A stretch of DNA of 64,000 nt from JAIVGV01 sp032229975 (GTDB taxonomy: Bacteria; Acidobacteriota; Blastocatellia; Pyrinomonadales; Pyrinomonadaceae), in NCBI GenBank assembly GCA_032229975.1, contig JAVXVG010000001.1, positions 62,001 to 126,000 of the forward strand, written 5' to 3'. The notes below the pieces were generated by a model. The model was given only the letters and a program-made list of their open reading frames with translations. It was not told the DNA's origin and ran no database searches. The position numbers were made by a program, and so were the translations under genes. Shown here one piece after another: positions 16,065 to 25,585 of the stretch. Positions within the stretch are counted from its first letter, which is position 1; each line of letters starts with the position of its first letter.

Positions 16065-16370
16065 ATGAAGTTTCCCGGCGGGATGAACATGCAGCAGATG
16101 ATGAAGCAGGCCCAAGCCATGCAGGAGAAGATGCAGAAGGAGATGGAGGAGATGATCGTCGAGGCGACGGCCGGTGGCGGCGTCGTCTCGGTCAAGATGC
16201 AGGGCACGAAAGAACTCGTCGCGCTCACCATCGACCCGGAAGCTGTCAAGGAGGGCGACGTGGAGATGCTGCAAGATTTGATCGTCGCCGCTGTCAACGA
16301 AGCCGGTCGCAAGGTTGACGAATCGATGAAGTCGAAGCTCGGTGGAATGCTCCCGCCCGGCTTAATGTAG
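16065..16370 (+). CDS. ybaB: YbaB/EbfC nucleoid-associated protein
   Basis: 101 residues; ATG 16065 has GAGGTG 7 nt upstream (an in-frame GTG at 16056 is less likely). Met/Gln-rich N-terminal helix (MNMQQMMKQAQAMQEKMQKEMEE), then the conserved VEATAGGGVVSVKMQGTKEL sheet and a helix with AVNEAGRKVDESM. A small dimeric DNA-binding protein of the bacterial chromosome. It lies directly upstream of recR, the classical ybaB-recR pair, but here dnaX is 26 kb away next to the SRP RNA gene. Confidence 0.95.
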   Translation: MKFPGGMNMQQMMKQAQAMQEKMQKEMEEMIVEATAGGGVVSVKMQGTKELVALTIDPEAVKEGDVEMLQDLIVAAVNEAGRKVDESMKSKLGGMLPPGLM

Positions 16371-16452
16371 TTCAAAGTTTCAGGTTCAAAGTTTCAAGTG
16401 AGACTGTCTCCGGCTTTGAACTTTGAACTTTGAACTTTGAACTTTGAACTTT
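16371..16452. repeat. (TTTGAAC)n word repeat with inverted arm
   Basis: GTTCAAAGTTTCA-type words directly after ybaB, then about five tandem CTTTGAA heptamers up to the recR start. The two halves are complementary and can form a long hairpin inside the ybaB-recR transcript. Confidence 0.8.
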
Positions 16453-17067
16453 ATGTTGGAATACGCCGAGCCAGTCACGAAGTTGATCGACGAGTTCAAG
16501 CGCCTGCCGGGCGTGGGGCAGAAGAGTGCGCAGCGTCTGGCGTTTCACGTTTTGAAGATGTCGGAGGCCGACGTGGAGCGTTTCGCGGCGGCGATGCAGG
16601 AGGTCAAGCGACGCATCATCTTCTGCACCGTCTGCAACAACCTGACGGACGTTGACCCTTGTCGCTTCTGCTCTTCCACTTCGCGCGACCGCTCGATGAT
16701 CTGCGTCGTCGAAGAGCCGCACAATCTCGTCTCGGTTGAAAAGACGCGCAGCTATCACGGTCTCTATCACGTCTTGCACGGCTCGCTCTCGCCACTTCGC
16801 GGCGTGAGTCCCGAAGATTTGCGACTCGCCAACTTGCTCCCGCGCCTGCGTCCTGAAAACAACGACGGCATAGAGGTGCGCGAGATCATCGTCGCCACGA
16901 ACCCCAACACCGAAGGCGAAGCCACCGCCAGCTACATCAGTCGCCTCTTGAAACCTCTGGGCGTGAAAGTCACGCGCATCGCGATGGGGATGCCCGTCGG
17001 CTCAGACCTCGAATACGTCGATGAGGTCACGATGGACAAGGCGATGACGAACCGGCACGAGATATAA
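16453..17067 (+). CDS. recR: Recombination protein RecR
   Basis: 204 residues from ATG 16453; the codons just before it belong to a heptamer repeat. RecR loads RecA at single-strand gaps with RecF/RecO. Order: helix-hairpin-helix LIDEFKRLPGVGQKSAQRLA (~8-28), zinc finger CTVC...CRFC (~57-72), Toprim domain with ICVVEEPHNLVSVEKT (~80-96) and a Walker-B-like C-terminal region ending DEVTMDKAMTNRHEI. Length is typical. Confidence 0.96.
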   Translation: MLEYAEPVTKLIDEFKRLPGVGQKSAQRLAFHVLKMSEADVERFAAAMQEVKRRIIFCTVCNNLTDVDPCRFCSSTSRDRSMICVVEEPHNLVSVEKTRSYHGLYHVLHGSLSPLRGVSPEDLRLANLLPRLRPENNDGIEVREIIVATNPNTEGEATASYISRLLKPLGVKVTRIAMGMPVGSDLEYVDEVTMDKAMTNRHEI

Positions 17068-17069
17068 AG

Positions 17070-17142
17070 ATGGTGAATGGTGAATGGTAAATCGTGAGCG
17101 TGTTTCGGCACGCCTACGGTTTACCATTCACCATTTACGATT
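17070..17142. repeat. Self-complementary GAATGGTRAAT word repeat
   Basis: ATGGTGAATGGTGAATGG-type words (17070-17098) and complementary TTTACCATTCACCATTTACG (17119-17138) separated by a GC-rich loop. It lies between convergent recR and the pyrE-like gene and could work as a bidirectional terminator. Confidence 0.75.
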
Positions 17143-17143
17143 C

Positions 17144-17755
17144 TTAGAACCGCACGTGCTCGACCGCCGCGCCCGACTTGCATTCGACGCAGTCGTCGCC
17201 GCTTTCGTAGAAGCGCGTCTCGAACTCGACGAGCGACTTGATGGGCACGTCTGCGCTAAGATGATCGGGCGAGCCTTTGAAGCGAACGATTGTGCCGCAA
17301 CCAATGACCTGCGCACCGAGTTCTTCGACGAGCCCGACGCACTCTTGAAGCGCGATGCCGCTACGCACGATGTCATCGACGATAATGCACGGGTTGACCT
17401 CGCCCCTCTGCACATACTGCCTGAACATCCGCTTGCCTTCCTCGCGCTCCGCCCAGTAAATCTGCTCCGCGTTCAAAGCCTCGCGCACGCCGAAGGCGAC
17501 GGGGATGCCGCCCGGGCCCGGCGAAATGACCGAGATTTTGGGCAGCACGCTCGAAATCTCTTTCTCGATCCGCAACAGCCGCGAGAGCGCGACGGCGAGC
17601 ACGCGCGCCGTGTCGTAATAACGAAAGGCGAGCGGCATCTGGAAGTAGTGCGGCGTGTGCTTGCCCGAAGGATAGACGAAGTGGCCCTCGCGGAATGCGC
17701 CAGTGCGCTTCAAGATGTCCATGACTTCGTCCTGCGACGGAATGAGCTGCACCAT
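17144..17755 (-). CDS. pyrE: Orotate phosphoribosyltransferase-like protein
   Basis: 203 residues. Type I phosphoribosyltransferase fold with the PRPP-binding segment CIIVDDIVRSGIALQECV (~122-139) and the upstream GPGGIPVAFGVREAL and YWAERE segments seen in OPRT, which makes OMP from orotate in pyrimidine synthesis. The first ~30 residues (ILKRTGAFREGHFVYPSGKH) match the PyrE entry helix and SGKHS-type loop. The C-terminus ends in a CVECKSG tail. A purine or other PRTase role cannot be excluded, but the N-terminal motif favours PyrE. Confidence 0.82.
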   Translation of the reverse strand: MVQLIPSQDEVMDILKRTGAFREGHFVYPSGKHTPHYFQMPLAFRYYDTARVLAVALSRLLRIEKEISSVLPKISVISPGPGGIPVAFGVREALNAEQIYWAEREEGKRMFRQYVQRGEVNPCIIVDDIVRSGIALQECVGLVEELGAQVIGCGTIVRFKGSPDHLSADVPIKSLVEFETRFYESGDDCVECKSGAAVEHVRF

Positions 17756-17773
17756 CTCTCAAGTCTCCTAAGT

Positions 17774-17855
17774 AAGAAGTCAGACGTTAGAGGTTAGAGA
17801 TTAGTCGAGACAGTTCTTCACTGACCTCTAACCTCTAATCTCTGACCTCTGTTTT
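17774..17855. repeat. Self-complementary GAGGTTAGAG word repeat
   Basis: AGACGTTAGAGGTTAGAGATTAG (17783-17805) against CTAACCTCTAATCTCTGACCTCTG (17827-17850): a long imperfect hairpin between two minus-strand genes. Confidence 0.75.
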
Positions 17856-17868
17856 CGACAGCATACCA

Positions 17869-18348
17869 CTACTCGACGCCTCGCGCGTCGCTTTCGAGCG
17901 CGCGCTCAATGAGACGCTGCTGATCTTTCGGCAGGCCGTGTGGAAGCGCATCGTGCGCGAACCATTCGGCACGCCTGATCTCCGCGCTCACGGCGCGCGG
18001 CTGTGCGCCTTCGCACGCGTGCGCGACGTAGAGCAGTTCGAGTTGTCGCGGTCGTTTGAGCGTGCGCGCAGCGACGAGTCGCGCGTCGTCGATCTCAAGG
18101 CCGGTCTCCTCGCGCAGCTCGCGTCGGATCGCTTCCTCCGGCTGCTCGCCCTTCTCGATGAAGCCACCCGGAATCCCCCACCCGCTTCCACGACGGAAGA
18201 CGTGCTGCAACAAAAGGACGCGCCGCGCTTCGTCCAAAACGACCGCGCCTGCCGTCACCGTAAAGCGCGGCTCCGACACCCACACGCCAATGCGACGCAC
18301 GCGCGCGGGCGATGCGCGCCACAACTTAGCCAGCAAGTTTCTCAACAT
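17869..18348 (-). CDS. NUDIX hydrolase
   Basis: 159 residues. Complete Nudix box GX5EX7REUXEEXGU: it starts at GGFIEKGEQP and ends at RELREETGLEI (~61-84), preceded by GWGIPGG. Nudix enzymes cleave nucleoside diphosphates linked to another moiety, often in house-cleaning. The substrate cannot be read from the sequence. The N-terminal ~25 residues are Arg-rich (LWRASPARVRRIGVWV), without a signal peptide. Confidence 0.9.
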   Translation of the reverse strand: MLRNLLAKLWRASPARVRRIGVWVSEPRFTVTAGAVVLDEARRVLLLQHVFRRGSGWGIPGGFIEKGEQPEEAIRRELREETGLEIDDARLVAARTLKRPRQLELLYVAHACEGAQPRAVSAEIRRAEWFAHDALPHGLPKDQQRLIERALESDARGVE

Positions 18349-18365
18349 CCGACGCGCATGATAAG

Positions 18366-18466
18366 CGTGTCAGTCGTGAATCGTAAATCTTGAATCGTGA
18401 GTCGTGGTTGGTTTGCGATTCACGATTCACGCTCTACGATTAACTATTCACGATCCACCGCTCTTC
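18366..18466. repeat. Self-complementary GTGAATCGTAAATC word repeat
   Basis: CGTGAATCGTAAATC-type words (18374-18408) followed by complementary GATTCACGATTCACG (18418-18432) and further GATTAACTATTCACG words. It sits in the divergent spacer between the NUDIX gene and the next gene. Confidence 0.75.
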
Positions 18467-18555
18467 TGTTGTATGATTGCGACAAGCTATACGAACGACA
18501 CTCCGACGGTTCAAGCGAAGACATCCAATAATCTCGAAGGGGATCGAAGGCGTCC

Positions 18556-19656
18556 ATGTCAACGAACCAGATCACGACGGCGACGGGCGGCGGTGCGACA
18601 CCCGTCGCGAAGGAAGCGCCGACCGAGCAGCAGTCGTCGCAGGCGGGAACGGTGAAGCGTTTCGCGAAGGGGCAGACCGTCTGCAACGAGAGGAACGAGA
18701 AGGGCAAGCTCTGCAACGGCCATTTGAAGCAGACGAGCCCCGTCAACGAAGACGCGATCAAGCACCTGCGCGGCGAAGACGTGCCCTTCAAATGCCAGTC
18801 GTGCGGCGCGCTCTACGTAGGGCCACCCTTGGGCCACCTGCGCGATCCGCGCAAGCAGTCGCGCTTCACCGAGCGCGAGTTGGTCGAGATACTACAAGCT
18901 GCGGGCGGCACGCTCCCCGCGATCAAGAAGAACGAACGCGGCGTCTTCGTCCTTGCGAGTGAAGCCGCGCCCGCTCACGCGCCCGCAACCAAACCTACGG
19001 CGACTACTACGACAACAGCCAAGCCCGCGACGAGCGCGCAAGCTCCCGCGCCAACACCCATCGCTGCTGAAGAGACACTCGAACAGAAACGTGAGCGCAA
19101 GAAAGCGGAGGCCGCCGCGCGCCGTGCCAACTCGATTCCGATCCCCGGCGCATCAGGGCCACCCCCGGAAGGCGAGACGCCGGAACAGAAGATGGCGCGA
19201 CTCAAAGCCGTCGTCGAAGAAGCCAAGCGACGCAAAGCCGCAGGCGAAACCGACTCGCCCATCGTCGTGCCCTCGGACGTTGCCCCGTCCGCGCCGCCTC
19301 TGCCTTCGCCCACTTCTGGCAGAGACTCTTCGCCCTCTGCTGATGCACACCGGCCCGCCGCCGAAGCGCAAGCCGCCACCGGCGCAGCCTCTGCCGCACC
19401 CTTGAGTCCGGCCGCCGCGACAGCTTCGCCCGCCGCCGGAGCCGAAACGGTAGCAGACCTCGGCACGGACGCTTCAACCGAACTCACGCCCGGCGCACCG
19501 CGCGATGGCATCGACGCTAAACCGAAGAAGGACTCTCACTCCGGCTTCAAAGTCCCGGCGGAGCTTCAGCCGCGCGATGGCGAGTCGCCGCAAGAGAAGA
19601 TCGAGCGACTGCGCCGCACCGTCGAAGCTGCGAAGCGCGCGGCTGGCAAATTATGA
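18556..19656 (+). CDS. Zinc-ribbon protein with long disordered tail and repeated EQK-helices
   Basis: 366 residues, not a recognised family. Residues ~45-105 contain four cysteines, C(NERNEKGKL)C and CQSC, that should bind one zinc, followed by GPPLGHLRDPRKQSRF. The rest is low-complexity Ala/Pro/Thr with three related charged helices: LEQKRERKKAEAAARRA (~176), PEQKMARLKAVVEEAKRRK (~212) and PQEKIERLRRTVEAAKRAA (~345). The layout (metal ribbon, flexible linker, repeated helix) suggests a scaffold or nucleic-acid-binding protein. A GGATCG stretch and ATG at 18556 define the start; a strong terminator follows. Confidence 0.7.
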   Translation: MSTNQITTATGGGATPVAKEAPTEQQSSQAGTVKRFAKGQTVCNERNEKGKLCNGHLKQTSPVNEDAIKHLRGEDVPFKCQSCGALYVGPPLGHLRDPRKQSRFTERELVEILQAAGGTLPAIKKNERGVFVLASEAAPAHAPATKPTATTTTTAKPATSAQAPAPTPIAAEETLEQKRERKKAEAAARRANSIPIPGASGPPPEGETPEQKMARLKAVVEEAKRRKAAGETDSPIVVPSDVAPSAPPLPSPTSGRDSSPSADAHRPAAEAQAATGAASAAPLSPAAATASPAAGAETVADLGTDASTELTPGAPRDGIDAKPKKDSHSGFKVPAELQPRDGESPQEKIERLRRTVEAAKRAAGKL

Positions 19657-19692
19657 GCATCGCAATCTCACAGTGATGTAGTGCCGAACAAT

Positions 19693-19729
19693 GAAGCGGG
19701 CGAGACTGATTACTAGTCTCGCCCGCTTC
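19693..19729. terminator. Bidirectional terminator
   Basis: Perfect 15-bp stem GAAGCGGGCGAGACT (19693-19707) with AGTCTCGCCCGCTTC (19715-19729), between convergent genes. Confidence 0.8.
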
Positions 19730-19785
19730 GACTTTCAGCGGCTCACGCTCGGCCATTCATTAAGAGATAAATCCTACGCCGCAAC

Positions 19786-20793
19786 TCACAGTTCGCGCAC
19801 GGTCAAGCCTTCGCGCGCGAGTTTCCAGTCGAGCATCTGCACGTCCTCTTCTTCCCGTAGCGCGCGCTCGACGTTCTCCCTTTGACCTTCGGCGCACAGA
19901 AACGCGATGCAGCCGCCGCCGCCCGCGCCGCAGACCTTTGCCGCCTCCGCGCCGTTTGCCAGAGCCTTCTCGACGAGATGATCCATGCGCGGCGTCGTGA
20001 TGTTGGGGGCCAGTTGTCGGCGGTTCGGATAGGCGTCGCGCATCGTCGTGGAGACTTCCGGCCAGTCGTTCGCGAGAAGCGCGGCGCGCATGCGGAGGGC
20101 CGAGTCGCGTATGCCGTCGAAGAGTTTGAAGATCGTGGGATCGCCGTCGATGTGCGTCTTGAACATCTCCCAGTTGTTGATGCCTGAGAGACGCGGCTCG
20201 CCCGTGTAGCAGATCGCGATGCGCCGCTCCAGCGTCTCCGCGTCGATCTCCAGAGCCTCGCGCTCGATGCCGTCGGCGCGGAAGTGTATGCAGCTCGCGC
20301 CGCCGTGAAGCGCGCCGTAGTAGTCCTGAAAACCTGCGGGCACGCGGATGACTGCGGTCTCGACGTTCGCCGCGATGGTGATGAACTTGTGTTGAGAGTA
20401 TCGATCTCCCACGAGACGATTCAGCGCGCCGATGCACGCAATCGCGAGCGCGCTCGATCCGCCCAGGCCCGCGCCTGCGGGAGCACGCGACTCGGCGATC
20501 AGATGAAACCCGACTTGCGGTTTGAAGAAGTGGACGAGCTTCGAGATCAACTCAAGACGCTCCTCGTGCAAGAGGTCTGCGATCTTCGACACGTCCGTCT
20601 CGAACGAGACGTTGCGGTCGCGCGATTCGAGTATGACGCGGTCGTCCGTGCGCGTCTCGATGCGGCAGCGCGCGTAGAGCGAGACGGCGAAGTTGACGGT
20701 GGCCGCGCCGGGGTGGAACAAGTAGAGGGGCCAGATGTCGATCGTGCCTCCGGCGAGATCGACGCGGGTCGGAGCTGTGGATTCAATAATCAT
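19786..20793 (-). CDS. GHMP-family sugar kinase
   Basis: 335 residues. GHMP motifs: N-terminal APTRVDLAGGTIDIWPL (substrate side), motif 2 APAGAGLGGSSALAIA (~105-120, ATP phosphate loop) and motif 3 KVCGAGGGGCIAFL (~290-303). The RVDLAGG..D and LGGSSA wording is closest to the D-glycero-D-manno-heptose-7-phosphate kinase / L-fucose kinase branch, which phosphorylates a sugar for nucleotide-sugar synthesis. The exact sugar is unknown. A word repeat overlaps the start. No other heptose genes are beside it. Confidence 0.85.
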   Translation of the reverse strand: MIIESTAPTRVDLAGGTIDIWPLYLFHPGAATVNFAVSLYARCRIETRTDDRVILESRDRNVSFETDVSKIADLLHEERLELISKLVHFFKPQVGFHLIAESRAPAGAGLGGSSALAIACIGALNRLVGDRYSQHKFITIAANVETAVIRVPAGFQDYYGALHGGASCIHFRADGIEREALEIDAETLERRIAICYTGEPRLSGINNWEMFKTHIDGDPTIFKLFDGIRDSALRMRAALLANDWPEVSTTMRDAYPNRRQLAPNITTPRMDHLVEKALANGAEAAKVCGAGGGGCIAFLCAEGQRENVERALREEEDVQMLDWKLAREGLTVREL

Positions 20794-20875
20794 AAATGAT
20801 CGTCAATGGTAAATCGTGAATGGTAAATCGTTAAGAGTACGGAGAATCTTCATCCATTCACGATTCACCGTTTTT
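20793..20875. repeat. Self-complementary GAATGGTAAATCGT word repeat
   Basis: Words TCAATGGTAAATCGTGAATGG (20801-20823) with complementary CCATTCACGATTCACCG (20854-20870). Same vocabulary as the repeat at 17070. Confidence 0.75.
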
Positions 20876-21612
20876 CAGTCTGCGTCTTTCCCCGCAGCGC
20901 GACGCTTCGCCTTCGGCGTCTCTTTATTGCGGCGCGCGAGCGTGGCGGGCAGGTGATCCCTGATCTCTTCGCCGATGACTTTCAACTTCTCTTCCGCCGC
21001 GTGTTCTAGTTCCTGCACGCGTTCGGGGTCTGCCTTCTCGACGCGCGGCGAGAGCCAGTATCGTTCCGCCAGATAGAATGCGCCGACGCCAACGACGACA
21101 ATAACGAGTAGAAACTTGCCGAGCCGATGGAAGTCGCCGATGAAGTTCGTGATGATGCTGTGGAAGAAGTAGCCCGCGCCCGACAAGATCGAGACCCACG
21201 CGAAGCAACTGATTGCCGTCAACGGCAGAAACTTCGTGTAGCGCATCTTCGCCACGCCATAGAAGACGCAACAGGCGGTGCGCATCCCGTAAACGTACTT
21301 CGAGAGAAAGATCGAGAGCGCGCCGAACTTTTTAGTCAGCCGCTCGATACGCGGTCGCGCAACGCGGTAAAACTTCTTCTCGCGCACCTGCGAGCGAAAG
21401 CCTCGCCCCATCGCGTAAGCGATCTGATCGCCCACGACGCCGCCCGCCGTGCCCACGCCCAAGACTTTCAAAAAGCTGTAGTCGCCGAAATAGCCCTCGC
21501 GCGCCAGCACCCCGGCGAGCAGCAACGTGATGTCGCCCTCGATCATCGCGAGGAAGAAGATGGCGTAGAGCCCGTAGTCGCCGATCAGATCGGAGAAGAA
21601 CTTAAGGTTCAT
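20875..21612 (-). CDS. DedA-family (VTT domain) membrane protein
   Basis: 245 residues, inner membrane. DedA/VTT proteins act in lipid scrambling and envelope homeostasis, including recycling of carrier lipids. Seen here: N-terminal re-entrant/membrane segments with the acidic residue in FFLAMIEGD (~19-27), the glycine-rich GTAGGVVGDQIAYAMGR (~53-70), the FLSKYVYGMRT segment (~104-114, the conserved F-R..P/R motif) and a long transmembrane helix ~165-185. It ends in a ~45-residue charged Lys/Arg tail. The N-terminal acidic and R motifs are as in the family. Confidence 0.88.
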   Translation of the reverse strand: MNLKFFSDLIGDYGLYAIFFLAMIEGDITLLLAGVLAREGYFGDYSFLKVLGVGTAGGVVGDQIAYAMGRGFRSQVREKKFYRVARPRIERLTKKFGALSIFLSKYVYGMRTACCVFYGVAKMRYTKFLPLTAISCFAWVSILSGAGYFFHSIITNFIGDFHRLGKFLLVIVVVGVGAFYLAERYWLSPRVEKADPERVQELEHAAEEKLKVIGEEIRDHLPATLARRNKETPKAKRRAAGKDAD

Positions 21613-21821
21613 GAGTCGAACTATCGGTTTCCGAGCGCGAAAACCGGGCGCAAAGACAGATACTTTCCTAGGTACACATCACACATCACTCATCACACGG
21701 GGCAGTCATTCTACACGCAGAACGAGTTGTTTGACACCCCCCACCCCCTTTGTTAACCTTCACGTCCGAACCCTTCCACAACCGTTGCCCTTTAAGCACC
21801 CACTTGGGAGACCGACAGATC

Positions 21822-22775
21822 ATGACGACACAATCCACAGACTCGAACTACATCGGCGTTGACGTTTCCGGCAAGACCTTGCGCGCCACGCTCGTCGCTT
21901 CCGACGGTCGCATCACAGAGCGACGCGAGGCGGCCCTTGAGCGCGAACAGATCGCGGAGCAGGTCGCGCGCGTGGTCGCGGAGTTGCGCGCCGCCGGTGG
22001 CCCTGCGGTCGCGGGGCTCGGCGTCGGTGTGGCCGGTCTCGTCAATCCAAAGACGGGTCGCGTCATCGTCTCGAATGAACTGCCCGCGCTCTCGCGCGGC
22101 GACCTGCGCGCCGAACTCTCGCAAGCGACGGGTCTCGAAGCGCTCTTAGAGAACGACGCGAACGCCGCCGCCTACGGCGAGTTCATCGCGGGCGCAGGCG
22201 CGGGCAGCCGCAATCTTTTCTACGTCACCATCGGCACAGGGATCGGCGGCGCGATCATTCTCGACGGCAAACTCTGGCGCGGCGATTCAGGCTTCGCCGG
22301 CGAGTTCGGTCACATCACGATTGATCCCGAAGGCGTGCAGTGCGTCTGCGGCAACACGGGCTGCCTTGAGACGGTCGCCTCCGGCCCTAACATCGTCCGG
22401 CGCACGAGAGAGCGATTGATGCGCGACAGCACGTCTTCACTTTCGCGCCTCGGCTTGAAGCGCGACTTCACCGCCGCCGACGTAGCACAAGCCGCCAACG
22501 ACGGCGACGACTTCGCGCTCCTCATGTTAGAACGCACCGGACGCTACATCGGCACAGCCATTGCCGCCGTCATCAACCTCCTCAACATCGAGCGGATCGT
22601 CTTGGGCGGCGTCATCATGGAAGCGGGCTCGCTCATCCTCGACCCCATCATCCGCGAAGCCCGCAAACGCTCCTTCCAACCCTGCTTCGAGTCCACACAG
22701 ATCGTCGCCGCCACCCTCGCCCGCGACGCCGTCCCCACCGGCGCGGCGATGCTTGCGCGCGACGCTACAAAATAA
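21822..22775 (+). CDS. ROK-family sugar kinase (glucokinase type)
   Basis: 317 residues from ATG 21822, with GGGAG upstream; the frame is open to 21750 but without a start signal. N-terminal phosphate loop YIGVDVSGKTLRATL, substrate region LENDANAAAYGE (catalytic Asp in NDAN), TIGTGIGGAII, the EFGHITIDP sugar ligand and the ROK zinc motif CVCGNTGCLE. These define a ROK hexokinase, most likely glucokinase. ROK repressors carry an N-terminal helix-turn-helix, which is absent here. Confidence 0.92.
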   Translation: MTTQSTDSNYIGVDVSGKTLRATLVASDGRITERREAALEREQIAEQVARVVAELRAAGGPAVAGLGVGVAGLVNPKTGRVIVSNELPALSRGDLRAELSQATGLEALLENDANAAAYGEFIAGAGAGSRNLFYVTIGTGIGGAIILDGKLWRGDSGFAGEFGHITIDPEGVQCVCGNTGCLETVASGPNIVRRTRERLMRDSTSSLSRLGLKRDFTAADVAQAANDGDDFALLMLERTGRYIGTAIAAVINLLNIERIVLGGVIMEAGSLILDPIIREARKRSFQPCFESTQIVAATLARDAVPTGAAMLARDATK

Positions 22776-22783
22776 TTAGCCCT

Positions 22784-23617
22784 ATGAGTGATAAGATTAG
22801 CGATACGGCTGAAGTTGTTAAAGGTATCGTTGAGGCAGTTCCTGTCTATCAAGATGTAGCCCAACCTGCGGCGAAGGAAATAGGAACTGCTCTCCAAACT
22901 GTTGCGAAGACGATTCATATCGCTCTTGCGCCGCTATCAATGCTGGTATGGAGCTACGAACAAATAAAGTCTCACCTTGAGTCAGAACTGCTTGAAAAAT
23001 TTAAGAATACTCCGTCTGAACGTATCGTTACGCCTAGCCCTTCGATTGCAGGGCCTGCTATTGAATCATTAAGATTCAACGCTAATGAACCATCGCTAAG
23101 AGAATTGTATATAAATCTTCTGGCTACCTCGATGGACGCAGACACCGCGCACAATGCGCATCCTGCTTTTGTCGAGATCATTAAGCAGATATCGCCTGAT
23201 GAAGCGCGTGTTATTCAAGTACTTGCCCCTACCGGCGTTTCACCTATAGTCAGTGCTGGAAGTCAATATTTGCACGGTATTGGAGAGAGGTCTAACCACT
23301 TAGATATCGAGTTCTTAAAGCATTTCTCTTTATTGCCATATGACGCGAACTGCTTATATCCGGACTTGTTTCCTAGCTATTTAGATAATTTGAATAGATT
23401 GGGACTCGTTCAACTTAAGGAGGACTATTATCTCGCAGGCGAGAATATTTATGAACGACTTGAGAATCACCCGCGAGTACTTGAGGCCCTAGCTGACGTA
23501 AAATCTAAGGATTATTCCTTTAGGCACATCCCTTCTTTAAGACGTGAAGCACTGTTCTTAACGAACTTAGGACGGCAGTTCTGTGCAGCTTGTGTAACTA
23601 AGAATGAGCTACCCTGA
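22784..23617 (+). CDS. DUF4393 / Abi_alpha-like protein
   Basis: 277 residues starting 8 bp after the ROK kinase stop. The N-terminal half (AEVVKGIVEAVPVYQDVAQPAAKEIG, then hydrophobic TIHIALAPLSMLVW and LESELLEKFKNTPSERIVTPSPSIAGPAIESL) and the LRELYINLLATSMD block match the DUF4393 family, which Pfam names abortive infection alpha. Composition and codons (TTA, ATA, AGA) are more AT-rich than the neighbours, pointing to horizontal gain. Biological role in this host is unproven. Confidence 0.82.
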   Translation: MSDKISDTAEVVKGIVEAVPVYQDVAQPAAKEIGTALQTVAKTIHIALAPLSMLVWSYEQIKSHLESELLEKFKNTPSERIVTPSPSIAGPAIESLRFNANEPSLRELYINLLATSMDADTAHNAHPAFVEIIKQISPDEARVIQVLAPTGVSPIVSAGSQYLHGIGERSNHLDIEFLKHFSLLPYDANCLYPDLFPSYLDNLNRLGLVQLKEDYYLAGENIYERLENHPRVLEALADVKSKDYSFRHIPSLRREALFLTNLGRQFCAACVTKNELP

Positions 23618-23649
23618 ATAAGCGATCCGCATCATCACATCTCGTATAT

Positions 23650-23681
23650 GGGCGCGCGTGCGGTTTCGCGCCCGTTTTGTT
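23650..23681 (+). terminator. Rho-independent terminator
   Basis: GGGCGCG (23650-23656) pairs with CGCGCCC (23667-23673), followed by GTTTTGTT. It ends the ROK-DUF4393 unit. Confidence 0.8.
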
Positions 23682-23722
23682 ATGGTAAGGACGAATTGTG
23701 AGAGTGAGTATTTAGCCTACTA

Positions 23723-25522
<1,800 letters not shown>

Positions 25523-25585
25523 CGTCAAGCGATGAGAGTTTGAATTGCTTCATCCCTCATCCCTCCGCCTTCATCCTTATCTCTT

